Of a stretch of DNA of 64,000 nt, positions 43,611-53,748 are shown one piece after another. Below the pieces are notes generated by a model. It made no database searches. It saw only the letters and a program-made list of their open reading frames with translations, and had not been told where the DNA came from. The first letter of the stretch is position 1, and the number at the start of each line of letters is the position of its first letter. Where the stretch lies: contig NC_067202.1 of NCBI RefSeq assembly GCF_000699445.3, positions 4,309,458-4,373,457 on the forward strand, written 5' to 3'. Source of the stretch: Schistosoma haematobium (Eukaryota; Platyhelminthes; Trematoda; Strigeidida; Schistosomatidae). Made by a program: the position numbers and the translations under genes.

Positions 43611-44150
43611 TTTTAGAATACAACTACTAAGTGATAAACATCACTCAAGAGAATTTGATATAAAGAGCGTTTAAACTCAAATCCGTTTTTTAACTACAAT
43701 TGTAACTAACACGTTTATTGATTCCAAGAAAATTATGTCATCACCGTGTTCTTGAAATGTTTGGAAAAAAGAAACTCGAAATACATTTTTTAAAGGAATA
43801 CTTAAAGCATAGAAACTAAATTTAAATCTATTCACAATAAATATCTCATTCCTAATACCATAATAATCCAGAATCTGGGATTTAAGTGGTTATTTTAAAA
43901 AAAATTTTATTTGGGCATCATCAAAGTTTCCCAAATCTTGTAATAATGTAGAAACAAACTAAAAAATTCTAGAAATACATTAAACTAAAACAAACAAAAA
44001 AAAGCAAAAGGGAGAATTCACAGAAGAATTTGAGTAAGTCAATAAGTGAATGGGGTAAATGATTGTTTGAGTTAAGGCAGATAGAAATAATCACTGTTGC
44101 CTGTCTGTACAACCTCAATGAGGAATGAATGTATTTACATTTCTTGCTGT
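43611..44150. other. AT-rich sequence, nothing recognised
   Basis: No exon or shared repeat was seen. Confidence 0.4.
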
Positions 44151-44156
44151 TGTGTG

Positions 44157-44157
44157 G

Positions 44158-44184
<27 letters not shown>
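44157..44184. repeat. (TA)n microsatellite
   Basis: About 13 TA units. Frames rich in Ile-Tyr on both strands across it are artefacts. Confidence 0.95.
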
Positions 44185-44189
<5 letters not shown>

Positions 44190-45104
44190 GAATGTAACCA
44201 GGTCTTTTTTTTACCTAGGCATACATTCCAACCGAAAGTACACATTTATTTTCATCTTCTCTCCTTAATAATAATTATGTGGCTCATTTTTATCATCCAT
44301 ACATCTCTGTCTTGTTTTCTATCTCTCTATTTTGAAATTCGCCTACATAAATAGATAGACATAGTTGACGAATTGTCCATGATCATAAACACCGAGACAC
44401 TGAGCTGATATACGATACACATACTACTACTACTACTACTAGTACCACATGTTTATATACATGTGTATATGTATGTGTACATCAATACATAGGGTTAAAT
44501 ACAAAACACATATGTATTCATGACTCACAGACAGATTTTAGATGCTCCTATCTGATTCTTTTTTTTCCTGTTTTTGTTGTCTTGGATAATCTACTTTTAT
44601 TTCATCAAATCTTTCCGATCCACTACTAACTTCACTATCTATACACATTTGTAAAATGATTTTGATTAAGATATGAGACAAAAATTGTTCATCAGTTCTG
44701 GGGGAAAAAAAAACGAAATACTAGTACACATTGATTTAAAGACAGATAAAGAAAGTCTTAATTGACAAGACTATATGTTATTGTATATTACAAGTTGGAA
44801 GGATCTCTTTGATTACGATTACTGTGATTGTTATATCAAAATACATATGTAAATGTATCTTGAATAATTTGTGGATTCATGTGAATATAATCTCCATTGA
44901 AGCATCGAAGAGTGATTATCTGTATCTATCTGTATATATATAAATACATAGAACTTACATTTAACACAACAAGAAGTAAGCTTATATTTCTTACATATCA
45001 TGTAATATCTTTTATAGTATTACTATAATGAATCATGTTTTCATTCATTGAATAGGTTCATGTTGATTTTAAGTTAAAATAAAAATCTTCTGATAAAGTA
45101 CATG
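44185..45104. other. AT-rich sequence, no gene recognised
   Basis: A short TAC run near 44424-44440 and several TATATATA stretches. No coding or structured element was identified. Confidence 0.4.
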
Positions 45105-45252
45105 TAGTCAGTCAGTCAGTCATATGATTATGAGATGTTGAAGAAAATTTGTAGTTTAGTTAGACTTCTATCTGAAGTTTGTATTGATGATGTCGTTCAA
45201 AAGAACGATTAAAGCTCCACAACTAAACTATCTAGCTCAGGGAACAAAACTC
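45105..45252 (+). mobile_element. PLE fragment with hammerhead relic, split by LTR-a
   Basis: GAAGTTTGTATTGATGATG, stem II TCGTTC-AAAA-GAACGA (45193-45208), TTAAAGCTCCAC and AACTATCTAGCTCAGGGAAC match the 39087-39268 module. CTGATGA has become TTGATGA and GAAA has become TAAA. The text AAAACTC at its end continues after the LTR as TATCAAAGG, compared with AAACTCCATCAAAAAT in the uninterrupted copy. Confidence 0.7.
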
Positions 45253-45755
45253 TGTTATAATTTGTTGTTTAAATGCTTATTGTCTTGGCTCTTTTAATGC
45301 TACTTTTTGTATCTGGTCGTCGTTGATTGTTATGTTGGAAACACTTATCACTTATACTCGGAACGAGGGAGCTTTGCGATTCCCACGATGCGAAAGTAAA
45401 AACACAAAGACTGCTATAAGTGATGATTTATTAACTCCAAGACACTATGACGACGACAACAACTCAAGTCGAAAATACACTCATTTATATATTGATTGTA
45501 CACCCACTTTGATTAATAATTAGGACGAAATCACAGACTCAGTTATAACAACTCACATACTGAGCATAGTACATGTCAAGTGAATACAAGAATATCTCGC
45601 ATATTATGATCAAGAGTAAAATATCATACGAGAAAAGAAAACAACTACTACATTGAGTAATCATTACATTGAATCAAAGTGGAAGTAATCTTGAACAAAA
45701 CTCATAATGAGTAATTCAATCGAAAATGAACTTTTCTTTCAGTCATATCAAACTC
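45248..45755 (-). mobile_element. LTR-a solo LTR with AACTC target duplication
   Basis: The LTR proper is 45253-45750, 498 bp, TGTTATAATTTG ... TCATATCA, flanked by AACTC at 45248-45252 and 45751-45755. It is the reverse complement of 21849-22346. It is inserted into a PLE fragment, so it is younger than the PLE copy. A 66-codon frame inside it is not a gene. Confidence 0.92.
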
Positions 45756-46011
45756 TATCAAAGGCAGTCAGTCACCTTATTGACTTCAAGTACTAACAGT
45801 TGATGAATTTTTACCATGGATTGTACACCATATGCATACATTGTAGTTCATCTTACATGTTTGATTGTACTTTTCTACATTTCAATGAATATTGATTAAT
45901 CTTAATGTGATTCGTTTAGATGAGTTAAGAACTTTGAGCATCAAGGTGTTAGTCAGAAAAAAATTGGTAACATATTCTAGTTGTTATGTACTATAAGCTA
46001 AATATTTTACA

Positions 46012-46225
46012 CTGGTTGAAATCATGAGTCAATTGAAGCTAGACCACCATGGAAAACCTGGAAGCACTGGACTGCTGTTTTTTCCTAGTATGGGACTCCT
46101 CAGCAGTGCGCATCCACGATCCCGCCTCCCGCGAGATTAGAACCCAGGACCTATCAGTCTCGCGCTTCCAGGTTTTCCATGGTGGTCTAGCTTCAATTGA
46201 CTGATGATTTCAACCAGTGAAATAA
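46012..46225. repeat. HHR-SINE A fold-back composite with near-identical arms
   Basis: Minus arm 46012-46166 (ACTGGTTGAAATCATGAGTC through hammerhead and B box to CAGTCTCGCG) joined to a + arm 46167-46222 (CTTCCAGGTTTTCCATGG to GATGATTTCAACCAGTG). Over about 58 bp the arms differ at one site and share the non-consensus ATTTCAACCAGTG. The ribozyme has AAAA in place of GAAA. Confidence 0.88.
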
Positions 46226-46989
46226 ATTACATCATTAGAAAAGTATGAAATCTATATTCTTTTATTACATAACAGTAGGGATTTAAGAGTTGACTTTAAT
46301 CGGCTTAATGAATTTCTTTCCAAAAAGATCCAGAAAAAAACAAGATTTGATATATTCTGTTACATAATATACCTATTTTACTCAATAGACATTTCAATAA
46401 TCCTTTAATACTAAGGGAAAAACATAACATCGGTTTTTATGTGTTTTTTTCGTTGTTGTTGTCATGTCATTGATTATGGCTTCTCACTAGAACCTTTTAA
46501 ATTACTTCTTGTATCTATTCATTAGTAAACATTGTGGTAATTTTTATTATATGATATTATAGACATAATTGAATGATGTTGCATATATCATGAACTATGT
46601 AACAGTAGACTTGAAAGTTACGAGTTTGATCACCATTTGAATTTGTGTATCTGCCCTGTTGAGAAATTTCATACTAGCTAGAAACGGTTGTTCAGTATTT
46701 TATAATTTCCAACAGTCGCTTATTATAAAATCAATCCATGAAGTCAATTAGAAGAATTCCATAACACTCCAGACATCTTATTATCATCAAACTTCCATCG
46801 GGTTGCACACACATAAAGAAGTAAAATTCAAAAAAAATTAAGTAGCAACAAATAGAAATTGAAAAAGATATTCCCGTATTATGTCACATGACAAAGAAAG
46901 ACTAGCGTATATTTGTAAAGAATAGTTGGTTACGATTATCTTGAATAATGATTAAAAATACTAAATAACATGGTACAGTATTATGGTTT
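46226..46989. other. AT-rich sequence, nothing recognised
   Basis: No exon or shared repeat was seen. Confidence 0.4.
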
Positions 46990-47505
46990 ATTTATTTAAA
47001 CACTTAAGCATTGATACAAGGAGGCACCAAATAGATATGCGCCACATAAATCGAATGATTTATGTGAGGGCTGGGATACTGCTCGGGTGACCAGACCGAA
47101 GCAGGTGGTTTTCTTAGAGAGACACACCCCTAGCTTTGATTTAAAGTTCTGACCCACAACGCAGTGGAACATCGTGAGGAGATGCAGTGCCATAGTAACC
47201 GGTGACTCATACACCATTTGTTCCCTTAGGATACTAGAGCCAGCCCATGTGCACCATTGGTTTGGAATCACGGTGCTCCAACTGCTCTAGGTGGACTCAT
47301 CGTGTTCACCAACCCGGTTAAAGCGCCGGACATTCGCTTTCAGTCCTCTCAATTTCGTAAACAACACCCGTTATGCGAGAAGGCAATGAGTAGGACTTCC
47401 CTAGCAGAGCCTGTATACGCGTGGCCCCGTGAGAGCATTTTGAGAGAGAGAGAGAGTTGACTCCCCACTCTCGGCCGTACTAGAGTATTTGGGAGCAGCG
47501 TTATG
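46990..47505 (-). repeat. R1 repeat, long subfamily
   Basis: From the AATAAATAAACC-like tail (inverted) and TTGATACAAGGAGGCACCAA to CTCTCGGCCGTACTAGAG. Contains the long-form segment (CTCTAGGTGGACTCATCGTG). An antisense frame of 67 codons and a sense frame of 91 codons both overlap it. Confidence 0.8.
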
Positions 47506-47856
47506 GTTACGGTAGCCTATATGCAGGCACACTATTTGTTCCACATCAAAATCTTGAGTTTTAAAATTAAATTACACTATCTATTCTTCGAATTTATCTT
47601 TTCTTCCTGAATTATGTTATATACACTTAACGTTCTTAAATGCCACTGACAATGTTAATGATAATACTACTTACTACTCACACTACTACTACCACTACTA
47701 CTACTGCTACTCTAGAAATGGTCTTGATAATTTCATCGTGCTGCGTTGATGTATTGTGGCAATTTGAACCGATGTACATGTTTTGCATTCTACGTTACTT
47801 ACAACTGTCTGACTGTGTTTCGCTATTCAGTTTGGTAAACGTATATCATATAAAAT
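47506..47856 (+). other. Sequence with (ACT)n tract and possible NL2 tail
   Basis: ACT repeats near 47680-47710, then TATTGTGGCAATTTGAACCG, ATGTACATG and TCTGACTGTG near 47748-47815 resembling a diverged NL2 tail. Confidence 0.45.
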
Positions 47857-48098
47857 GATTGAGGTTATACATTAACAATGTTGGATGCCGGCTCAGCAGT
47901 CTATAGGTTAAGCTTTCATGCGCGAGACCGAAGGTCCTGGGTCCAAGTCTCATGCGTGGAATTGTGAATACACTCTGCTGAGGAGTCCCATCCTAGAAAG
48001 AAATGGCCATCCAGTACTTCCAAGTTTTCATTGGTGGTCTTACTTAGATCGATTTGTAATTTCAGTGAAATTCAACGATCTCCACACCACATTCATAA
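47857..48098 (+). repeat. HHR-SINE B copy
   Basis: Head GATTGAGGTTATACATTAAC, A box GCCGGCTCAGCAGTCTATAG, B box GGGTCCAAGTCTC, hammerhead CTGAGGA with GTCC but decayed 3' half (AGAAAGAAATGG), tail ATTGGTGGTCTTACTTAGAT to GATCTCCACACC. Confidence 0.8.
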
Positions 48099-48382
48099 TA
48101 GGATACTTCCTCGATATATTCATTTTGACTGTTGCTTTTGTCTCATACTGACCACTTGACAATAATCTTAATCTCTGTACTTTTCCGGCATTAAACTGTA
48201 GTACTGCATGCTAGTAATCATTGACAATGATATAGCAGAGTTATTCTACGAAGGCTGATCAGTACGACTTATTATATTTGATTTTAATTCACTTTTCAAA
48301 TATATCAGAAAACTTTTTAACCAAAATGTAGCCCTCATTTTAATAGTTTAGTATTAGCATGATAAATAACTTACTTTCACTA

Positions 48383-48446
48383 TCTGGTCGGCGGCCTATG
48401 CTCCATTGGGAGTAACAGGCGTTAGTAAAGTAAGTAAAAGTAACAC
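48383..48446 (+). mobile_element. SR2-like 3' terminus with tail
   Basis: TGGTCGGCGGCCTATGCTCC, ATTGGGAGTAACAGGCG and (AGTAA)n. Only about 45 bp of the element remain. Confidence 0.8.
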
Positions 48447-48684
48447 TAACGTTGTCAATCAATTGACCTTAGAAATGTAAATCATTGGATACCAAACCAA
48501 TAGCTTAAAGACTAGACAGAAAGACTTGATTTTGATCCTCTCTAAAGTCGTGTATGAGTATTTGGGGAAAATATCATACTAGAATCAAACAGTTGTGGGT
48601 GATTGTCAAACTAGAGTCAGGTTTAAATTTAAATGTAAGATTAAGGCTTAGAATAAATACTTTATTCACAACCACATGGCTGAT

Positions 48685-49145
48685 AATAACTTTTCTATAT
48701 TCAAATATAAAACATACGTCCTACCATATTTAAGAAATATCTCCGAAACCAGTGAAAGGATCCTAATGCCGTTTGGCAAGAACATCGCTCAAAAAACAAT
48801 ATTGTCACTTCATTCTGTGCAGACCAAAAGACATAACAGCTAGGGAACATCAATACAAAATCATTCAAAAAAATGCGAGGAATATTTCAAATGCTAAAGT
48901 TGGTGCCCACTTCACATACGCGTTAATTAACATTGATTGTCTGTGGACCAACATGATATACTATATCACTGATATCAATCCATGCAGACAACCATGGATG
49001 CAAATTCGACTGGAAAATTTCAACATTCTGGATAGGAGAAATCCGAGAATGCTAGAAAATCTCCATAAGTATGGCACTTAGATCAACTCTCAATCAACAG
49101 GCACATCGATATTGATTCAATCTATAAACCCATAAAGAAGAGGTC
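48685..49145 (+). pseudogene. Penelope-like element, C-terminal coding relic
   Basis: In one frame near 48710-48830: KTYVLPYLRNISETSERILM, PFGKNIAQK, which matches the RT-to-endonuclease linker typical of PLEs (VLPY..GISE...RILRPFG). Near 49085-49140 another frame reads QLSINRHIDIDSIYKPIKK, the characteristic C-terminal INRHIDI-type motif after the GIY-YIG endonuclease. Between them the frame is broken and the GIY-YIG catalytic residues are not recognisable. A 102-codon ORF at 48773-49081 overlaps it but lies mostly in the wrong frame. A non-functional copy. Confidence 0.7.
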
Positions 49146-49289
49146 AATCAATCATAAAGCCAGAGGTTAATCAACAAAGACATTCAATGTGAATCCCAAT
49201 GCAAATGTATACGATAAAACCTACGAAGACAGACAATCATGAACATGGCCATCGGAATGAACTGGTTTAAAATTAGTGGTTTAGCTGGA

Positions 49290-49400
49290 AAGTTCGCTTC
49301 TACATGAATTAGATGCTAAAGATATTGTCCAGAAGGACAATGGAAGCTTTGTAATTAAACTATCCGGTTTAGAGAACTCGGAAATCCCCAAAACATACCT
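49290..49400 (+). mobile_element. PLE hammerhead relic
   Basis: AGATGCTAAAGAT then stem II ATTGTCC-AGAA-GGACAAT (49324-49341), TGGAAGCTTTGTAATT and AAACTATCCGG. It aligns with CTGATGATATCGTTC-AAAA-GAACGATGAAAGCTCC in the other PLE fragments; stem II has changed sequence but remains fully paired. The core itself is mutated (CTAAAGA, GGAA). Confidence 0.65.
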
Positions 49401-49886
49401 ATAAGTTGATGCAAAATCATAATGAAGATCTAATTTGAAAAATAGATGTCAATTTATATTTCTCATATGGATATGAATAGAGTTAAATTAAATCTAGTTG
49501 AATGAGATTAGCTATTTTAGTAATGTTATTTTAGAGTTATTTTTAAATGACCTTAAATTACTACCCATTTTGCCACTAATTTTACAGATTGCTTATGTAA
49601 TTGTCTTTAAAGTTACTTAGTTGGATCTATTCGGTGTATTATTGTGAAAGTTGAGTTTCAGATCTGTATAGTTTAATAATGATAACTTCATTATCTTTGA
49701 GAATAACAACATCACTATTATCAGTTATAAACTAATAGAGTTTGTTCACAAGTTTTATAACTAGATCATCCAGACTAAAGGACATGATACTTTTACAATC
49801 CTATAATTATATGAAGTATTAAAGTTGTTAGATAATTTGAAGGTTAGGGTTGAATGGACTAATAACTTGTTAATAAAGAAACCGAT
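49401..49886. other. AT-rich sequence, nothing recognised
   Basis: No exon or shared repeat was seen. Confidence 0.4.
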
Positions 49887-50310
49887 ACTTGAATTATTTT
49901 TTGATTGAGATCATGAGCCGATTGATGATAGACTACCAGTGAAAACCTGAAAGCACTGAACGGTCGTTTCGTCCTATTGTGGGACTCCTCATCAGCGCGC
50001 ATCCATGATCCCGCTCGCGGGATTCCAACCCAGGGTCTTCAGTCTCGCTCGCGGACGCTTAACCTATTGGACCACTGAGCCTGCACCCATGTCTAACCTC
50101 AACCAATCCACGAAATCGCACGACCATCTTCCATTGTACTGAGGTAGACACCGCGAGCGGGATCGTGGATGCTCACTGCTGAGGAGTCCAACAATAGAAC
50201 GAAACGGCCATCCAGTGCTTGCAGGTTTTCAATGGTGGTCTAACATCAATCGGTTCATGATCTCAATAAAAAAACTTAACAATCTCCACAACCACTAGAC
50301 TTGAATTATT
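49887..50310. mobile_element. HHR-SINE B fold-back composite with 12-bp target duplication
   Basis: ACTTGAATTATT is present at 49887-49898 and 50299-50310. Between them (400 bp) a minus arm runs from inverted tail (GATTGAGATCATGAGCCGAT) through hammerhead, B and A boxes to GTACTGAGGTAGACACC at about 50153, then switches to a + arm (GCGAGCGGGATCGTGGATGC to ATCTCCACAACC). The + arm ribozyme keeps CTGAGGA and GAAA with one stem II mismatch (GTCC/GAAC). One duplication surrounds both arms, so they entered together. Confidence 0.93.
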
Positions 50311-50872
50311 ATTGCAAACTGAATAAATATCAGAATATAGAATGCCTATACAATTGAATAAATGTGTTATTCTATTAGAAAATAAATTATTAAGTATCAG
50401 AAATAATAACAAAATAGTATGGCTAGAAGTCAATTGATCATGCCTCGATTAACCCAGTGGTCACGTCACATACTTTGAAGTTAGATAGCCCTACTTCGGA
50501 TCTTATAGATAGGATTACTTCTCACAGGATTGTAGGTACTCTTTTTTGACGAGTGCCAACTAGAACAAAAACTAGGACGACCACTTTTAACCAAGTTACC
50601 TATCATCTACCATATTGATAACTAATGATGAATATAATTATATATGTATGTAAACTTTAAGAATTTCAACTTTATGAATACGTTTTCGGTTCCTAAAATT
50701 AATGCTTAGAATTCTTACAGTCATATGATATGCAATGACAGGATGTGGCTATGTGATACCTACTCATGAAATGAAATTATCAACGTAAGCGCCCTGAATA
50801 ATTTGAAATTAAAGACATGATCATCAGCTGAAAGAATGAATTTACCTAATAAACTAACATGCTTATAAGCAA
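50311..50872. other. Intron 7 sequence with HHR-C-like relic
   Basis: Near 50518-50590 CTTCTCACAGGATTGTAGGT, GACGAGTGCC and AACTAGGACG resemble a decayed HHR-SINE C. Otherwise unassigned. Confidence 0.4.
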
Positions 50873-51140
50873 CGATGGATAATGGCTAGCAGTAAAATCT
50901 GGGACTCACGTTTCATTCTATACGAGACTCGTCAGCTGGATGTACCTGCATTCTACAGTTGATGTTTACTCCGGGATTCGGACCCAGTACCGTTCATTTC
51001 GAACGCCATCACATCATCCACTTAACTACTGAGTTCTGATAGCCAAATACTAGTGCAATGGGGTGAAGTTTTTTAATTACACTTGGTATTGTTTTACTTG
51101 TATCTTCCCATTGTTATTAAGGATTGCTCAGTTTTTTGTC
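50873..51140 (-). repeat. Smα-like element
   Basis: AGCAACGATGGATAATGGCT, inverted hammerhead near 50912-50945 (CTGACGA intact, stem II GTCT/AGAAT poor, GAAA present, stem III broken), inverted B box TTCGGACCCAG, A region CCACTTAACTACTGAGTTC, then the distal block TTGTATCTTCCCATTGTTAT. Confidence 0.75.
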
Positions 51141-52277
51141 ATTTATCACTTAGCTATATACTATCTACGATTTTTCATTTGTTCTGTGTGGTGTTCTGGT
51201 AATAAATGCTTATGATTGTTTGGGTTATGCTTATGGACAAGAATAGAAGATTTTATCTGTTCTCAATTCATGCTTATGAGACTGAAAGCTGGGATGGAGA
51301 TGAGCTGTGTTCTAAACTAGCAAGAGTAAGGATAAACACGGTAATTTCCCAAGAAATTTTCCTGCTGGTCAAAGCACTTCATTGATGAGAGTGAAGGTTG
51401 GAAGTGTAATAGGTTTGAAGTGTACACGTATTAGTGAACTATATCTAGTGATTCGATTAGAATACATGAAAGAAGTCTGAAGGTCATACGAATGTAAAAG
51501 TTCTATGATTAACCACTGGAAAGTAGAAGGAATTCAGTGATTTCTGTGAATGTTTGTCAAGCGATTCAAACCAGTGTAACCCTACAGCTTTTCGATCCCC
51601 TTAATTACTTCAATCAGTTTTCACGAGGTGACAGTGAGTGACACGAAATTGAATCACCAGTTATTGTAAATATGCTTTGTTAGCGAGTGACAACCATTAT
51701 GAAAGTTGGGTAAAACAAGACTCTAATCATTTGACATCAATAAATGTCTGCAAACTACCCAAATTAAACCTATCTATGAGATAACACATTGTTGTTAGTT
51801 CTAGAACACTTACACTGAAACGTACAGTCATTCGTATTATAAACCTATATACATATCAATAATATTATAATGTAATGAAAATTTCAACATAGTTCTTTTC
51901 ACTTCAGATATCCAAAGTGCTATTCAGTGAACTACTGAATTCAGATACTAGTGAGGGCTTGTAAGTTTTCGTCGTTGAAGTTCAGAACTACAATTAATCA
52001 GTCTTGGTTATCATATATGTATCCCGAGTGGATTGTTTTGATTTAGTGTTGTAATAAGTTTAAGCATAACTAATGGACTATACTGGAGATCGATAAAAGT
52101 GTAATATAGGGACGAGCTAATCAAAGTTACGAAAGCAACTTTTAGGCCTTCGAGCGAAATTCAAATGTCATGTATAACGTACTGTAGAAATACTTTTTTA
52201 TACCATTCAAATCTTTTAAAATGATAATCAAAAGACTAATGCTTTCACCACAGAGTAAATCCTCAATTATTTCTCCG
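51141..52277. other. Intron 7 sequence, weak Smα-like tail
   Basis: Near 51985-52080 ACTACAATTAATCAGTCTTG and GTGGATTGTTTTGATTTAG resemble the distal Smα block. No exon. Confidence 0.4.
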
Positions 52278-52612
52278 TAGGTAATTCTCGGAGTTCTAGT
52301 GGGAAGCCCTAAGTAGTGGAGTTCAGCTGTGTCGAGTGTGAGACAGTTACCCACTGAATACAATTTAAGATGGTCATGTAATATTGTGACTTGATTGAAA
52401 TTAAACACTAACACCATTATATGGCGGTTCAGTGGTCTAAAGGTTAGGTGTTTGCTGCTCGAGACAGGAGGTCATGGGTTCGAATCGCGCGTACAGGATC
52501 ATGGATGGACACTGCTAAGAGTTCTCAAACTAGGACGAAACAGTCATCCAATGACTTGGGGTATTCAGTGGTTGTCTAACTTCGATCGTTTCGTGATCTC
52601 AATATTTATCTG
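52278..52612 (+). repeat. HHR-SINE B, near full length, diverged
   Basis: Head GGTAATTCTCGGAGTTCTAG, GTCGAGTGTGAGACAG, A box GGCGGTTCAGTGGTCTAAAG, B box GGGTTCGAATCGCG, hammerhead with CTAAGAG (core lost), stem AGGACGAAAC, tail TTCGATCGTTTCGTGATCTC. A 79-codon frame across it is a shadow. Confidence 0.8.
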
Positions 52613-52619
52613 TAGATTA

Positions 52620-53105
52620 TATGTAACAGCTTGATCTACATAATCTCTAATTCCTAACATTAAACCATTAATCCTAAAATAGATTTTAACCCAGTTTACA
52701 CTTTATATTATAAATGAACTAACCGATAGTTCCTCTTTAAATTGTTGAGCATAATTCATACATCAATATGGCTACACAGCATATTTGCATTATAGTTAAT
52801 GTCAGTATGTAATTGAAACTGTAACTTTAAACTCTTAACCCTAATCCTTAATATTTAATCCTAACTTGAAACAATATAGAGGTTCATAAAAATCTATTTG
52901 AGATTTGAGAACACAAGTAGTCTATGCCCATATGGAAGGATTCGCATATCGATGTTTTATTTTTCAATTTAGTGGCAGAATAATCTGTAGAAAACTTTAA
53001 TAGATTCATTTATTATGTGAAACCTGTTTACACTTTGGTAATATGATTAGATTTTTTATGGGAAATTATCGTTTTACAAAAACTGTTTTGTGATTGGCTC
53101 TATGA
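52620..53105. repeat. R6 dispersed repeat
   Basis: Shares CTCTTAACCCTAATCC, TAAATGAACTAACC, GAATAATCTGTAGAAAA and AAAACTGTTTTGTGATTGG with 32440-32838. Confidence 0.5.
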
Positions 53106-53433
53106 ACTGACTGACAATTCATTCTACTTGATTGTTTTATCCTTGTTACCTTGGTGTTTTATCCACTGTATATCGTATGTAATTACATCCATGTACATAT
53201 TACAGTCGGAGTTATTATTATTATTCTTACTAATGATATATTATTTCTTATCGAGAACCTGTAAACAGTATTACTTACAGACAAACGGATTACAAGAAAA
53301 GAAACTAATCAATCTTGAATTGTATTTTATTGTAAGCCACACGTTATTAGAGAGTAGTGTTTTTTATCAAAGCAAGAGAAAAGAATAGGTATATTGATTG
53401 GAAATTATAAGCAAGTAATGATAATAATAATAT

Positions 53434-53748
53434 CAGAAGGGGTCTTTGTGGATATTATAGTAATTTCAATAGTTGAGATTATGAGTCAATTGAAGATGGA
53501 GCACCATGGGAAACCTAAAAGCACTGGACGGTTGTTCCGTCCTATTGTGGGTCTCCCCAGCAGTGAGCATCGACGATCCCGCCCCACGGGATTCGGGCCC
53601 ACGACCTGTTGGTCTCGCACGCGAGGACGCATAACGTCTAGAACCCTGAGCTGGCCGGCATCCAACGGTGTTAATGTCTAACTACAATGAATCCACGAAA
53701 TTGAGCGACACATCCACAATGTCATTAGTGAGTTACTATCTCACAACA
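53434..53748 (-). repeat. HHR-SINE A, near full length
   Basis: Inverted tail ATCAGAAGGGGTCTTTGTGG, GAGATTATGAGTCAATTGAA, hammerhead with CTGGGGA (core A lost), B box GGATTCGGGCCC (inverted, diverged), A box, head GTTAATGTCTAAC and CCACAATGTCATTAGTGAGT. A 95-codon + strand frame over it is a shadow. Confidence 0.85.

Noticed and set aside
43969..44354. Overlapping Ile-Tyr-rich ORFs on both strands
   Set aside because: They cross a (TA)n microsatellite and have no recognisable domain.
45323..45523. 66-codon ORF
   Set aside because: Lies wholly inside a solo LTR with a target duplication.
48773..49081. 102-codon ORF as a host gene
   Set aside because: It overlaps a Penelope-like relic whose recognisable motifs are mostly in other frames.
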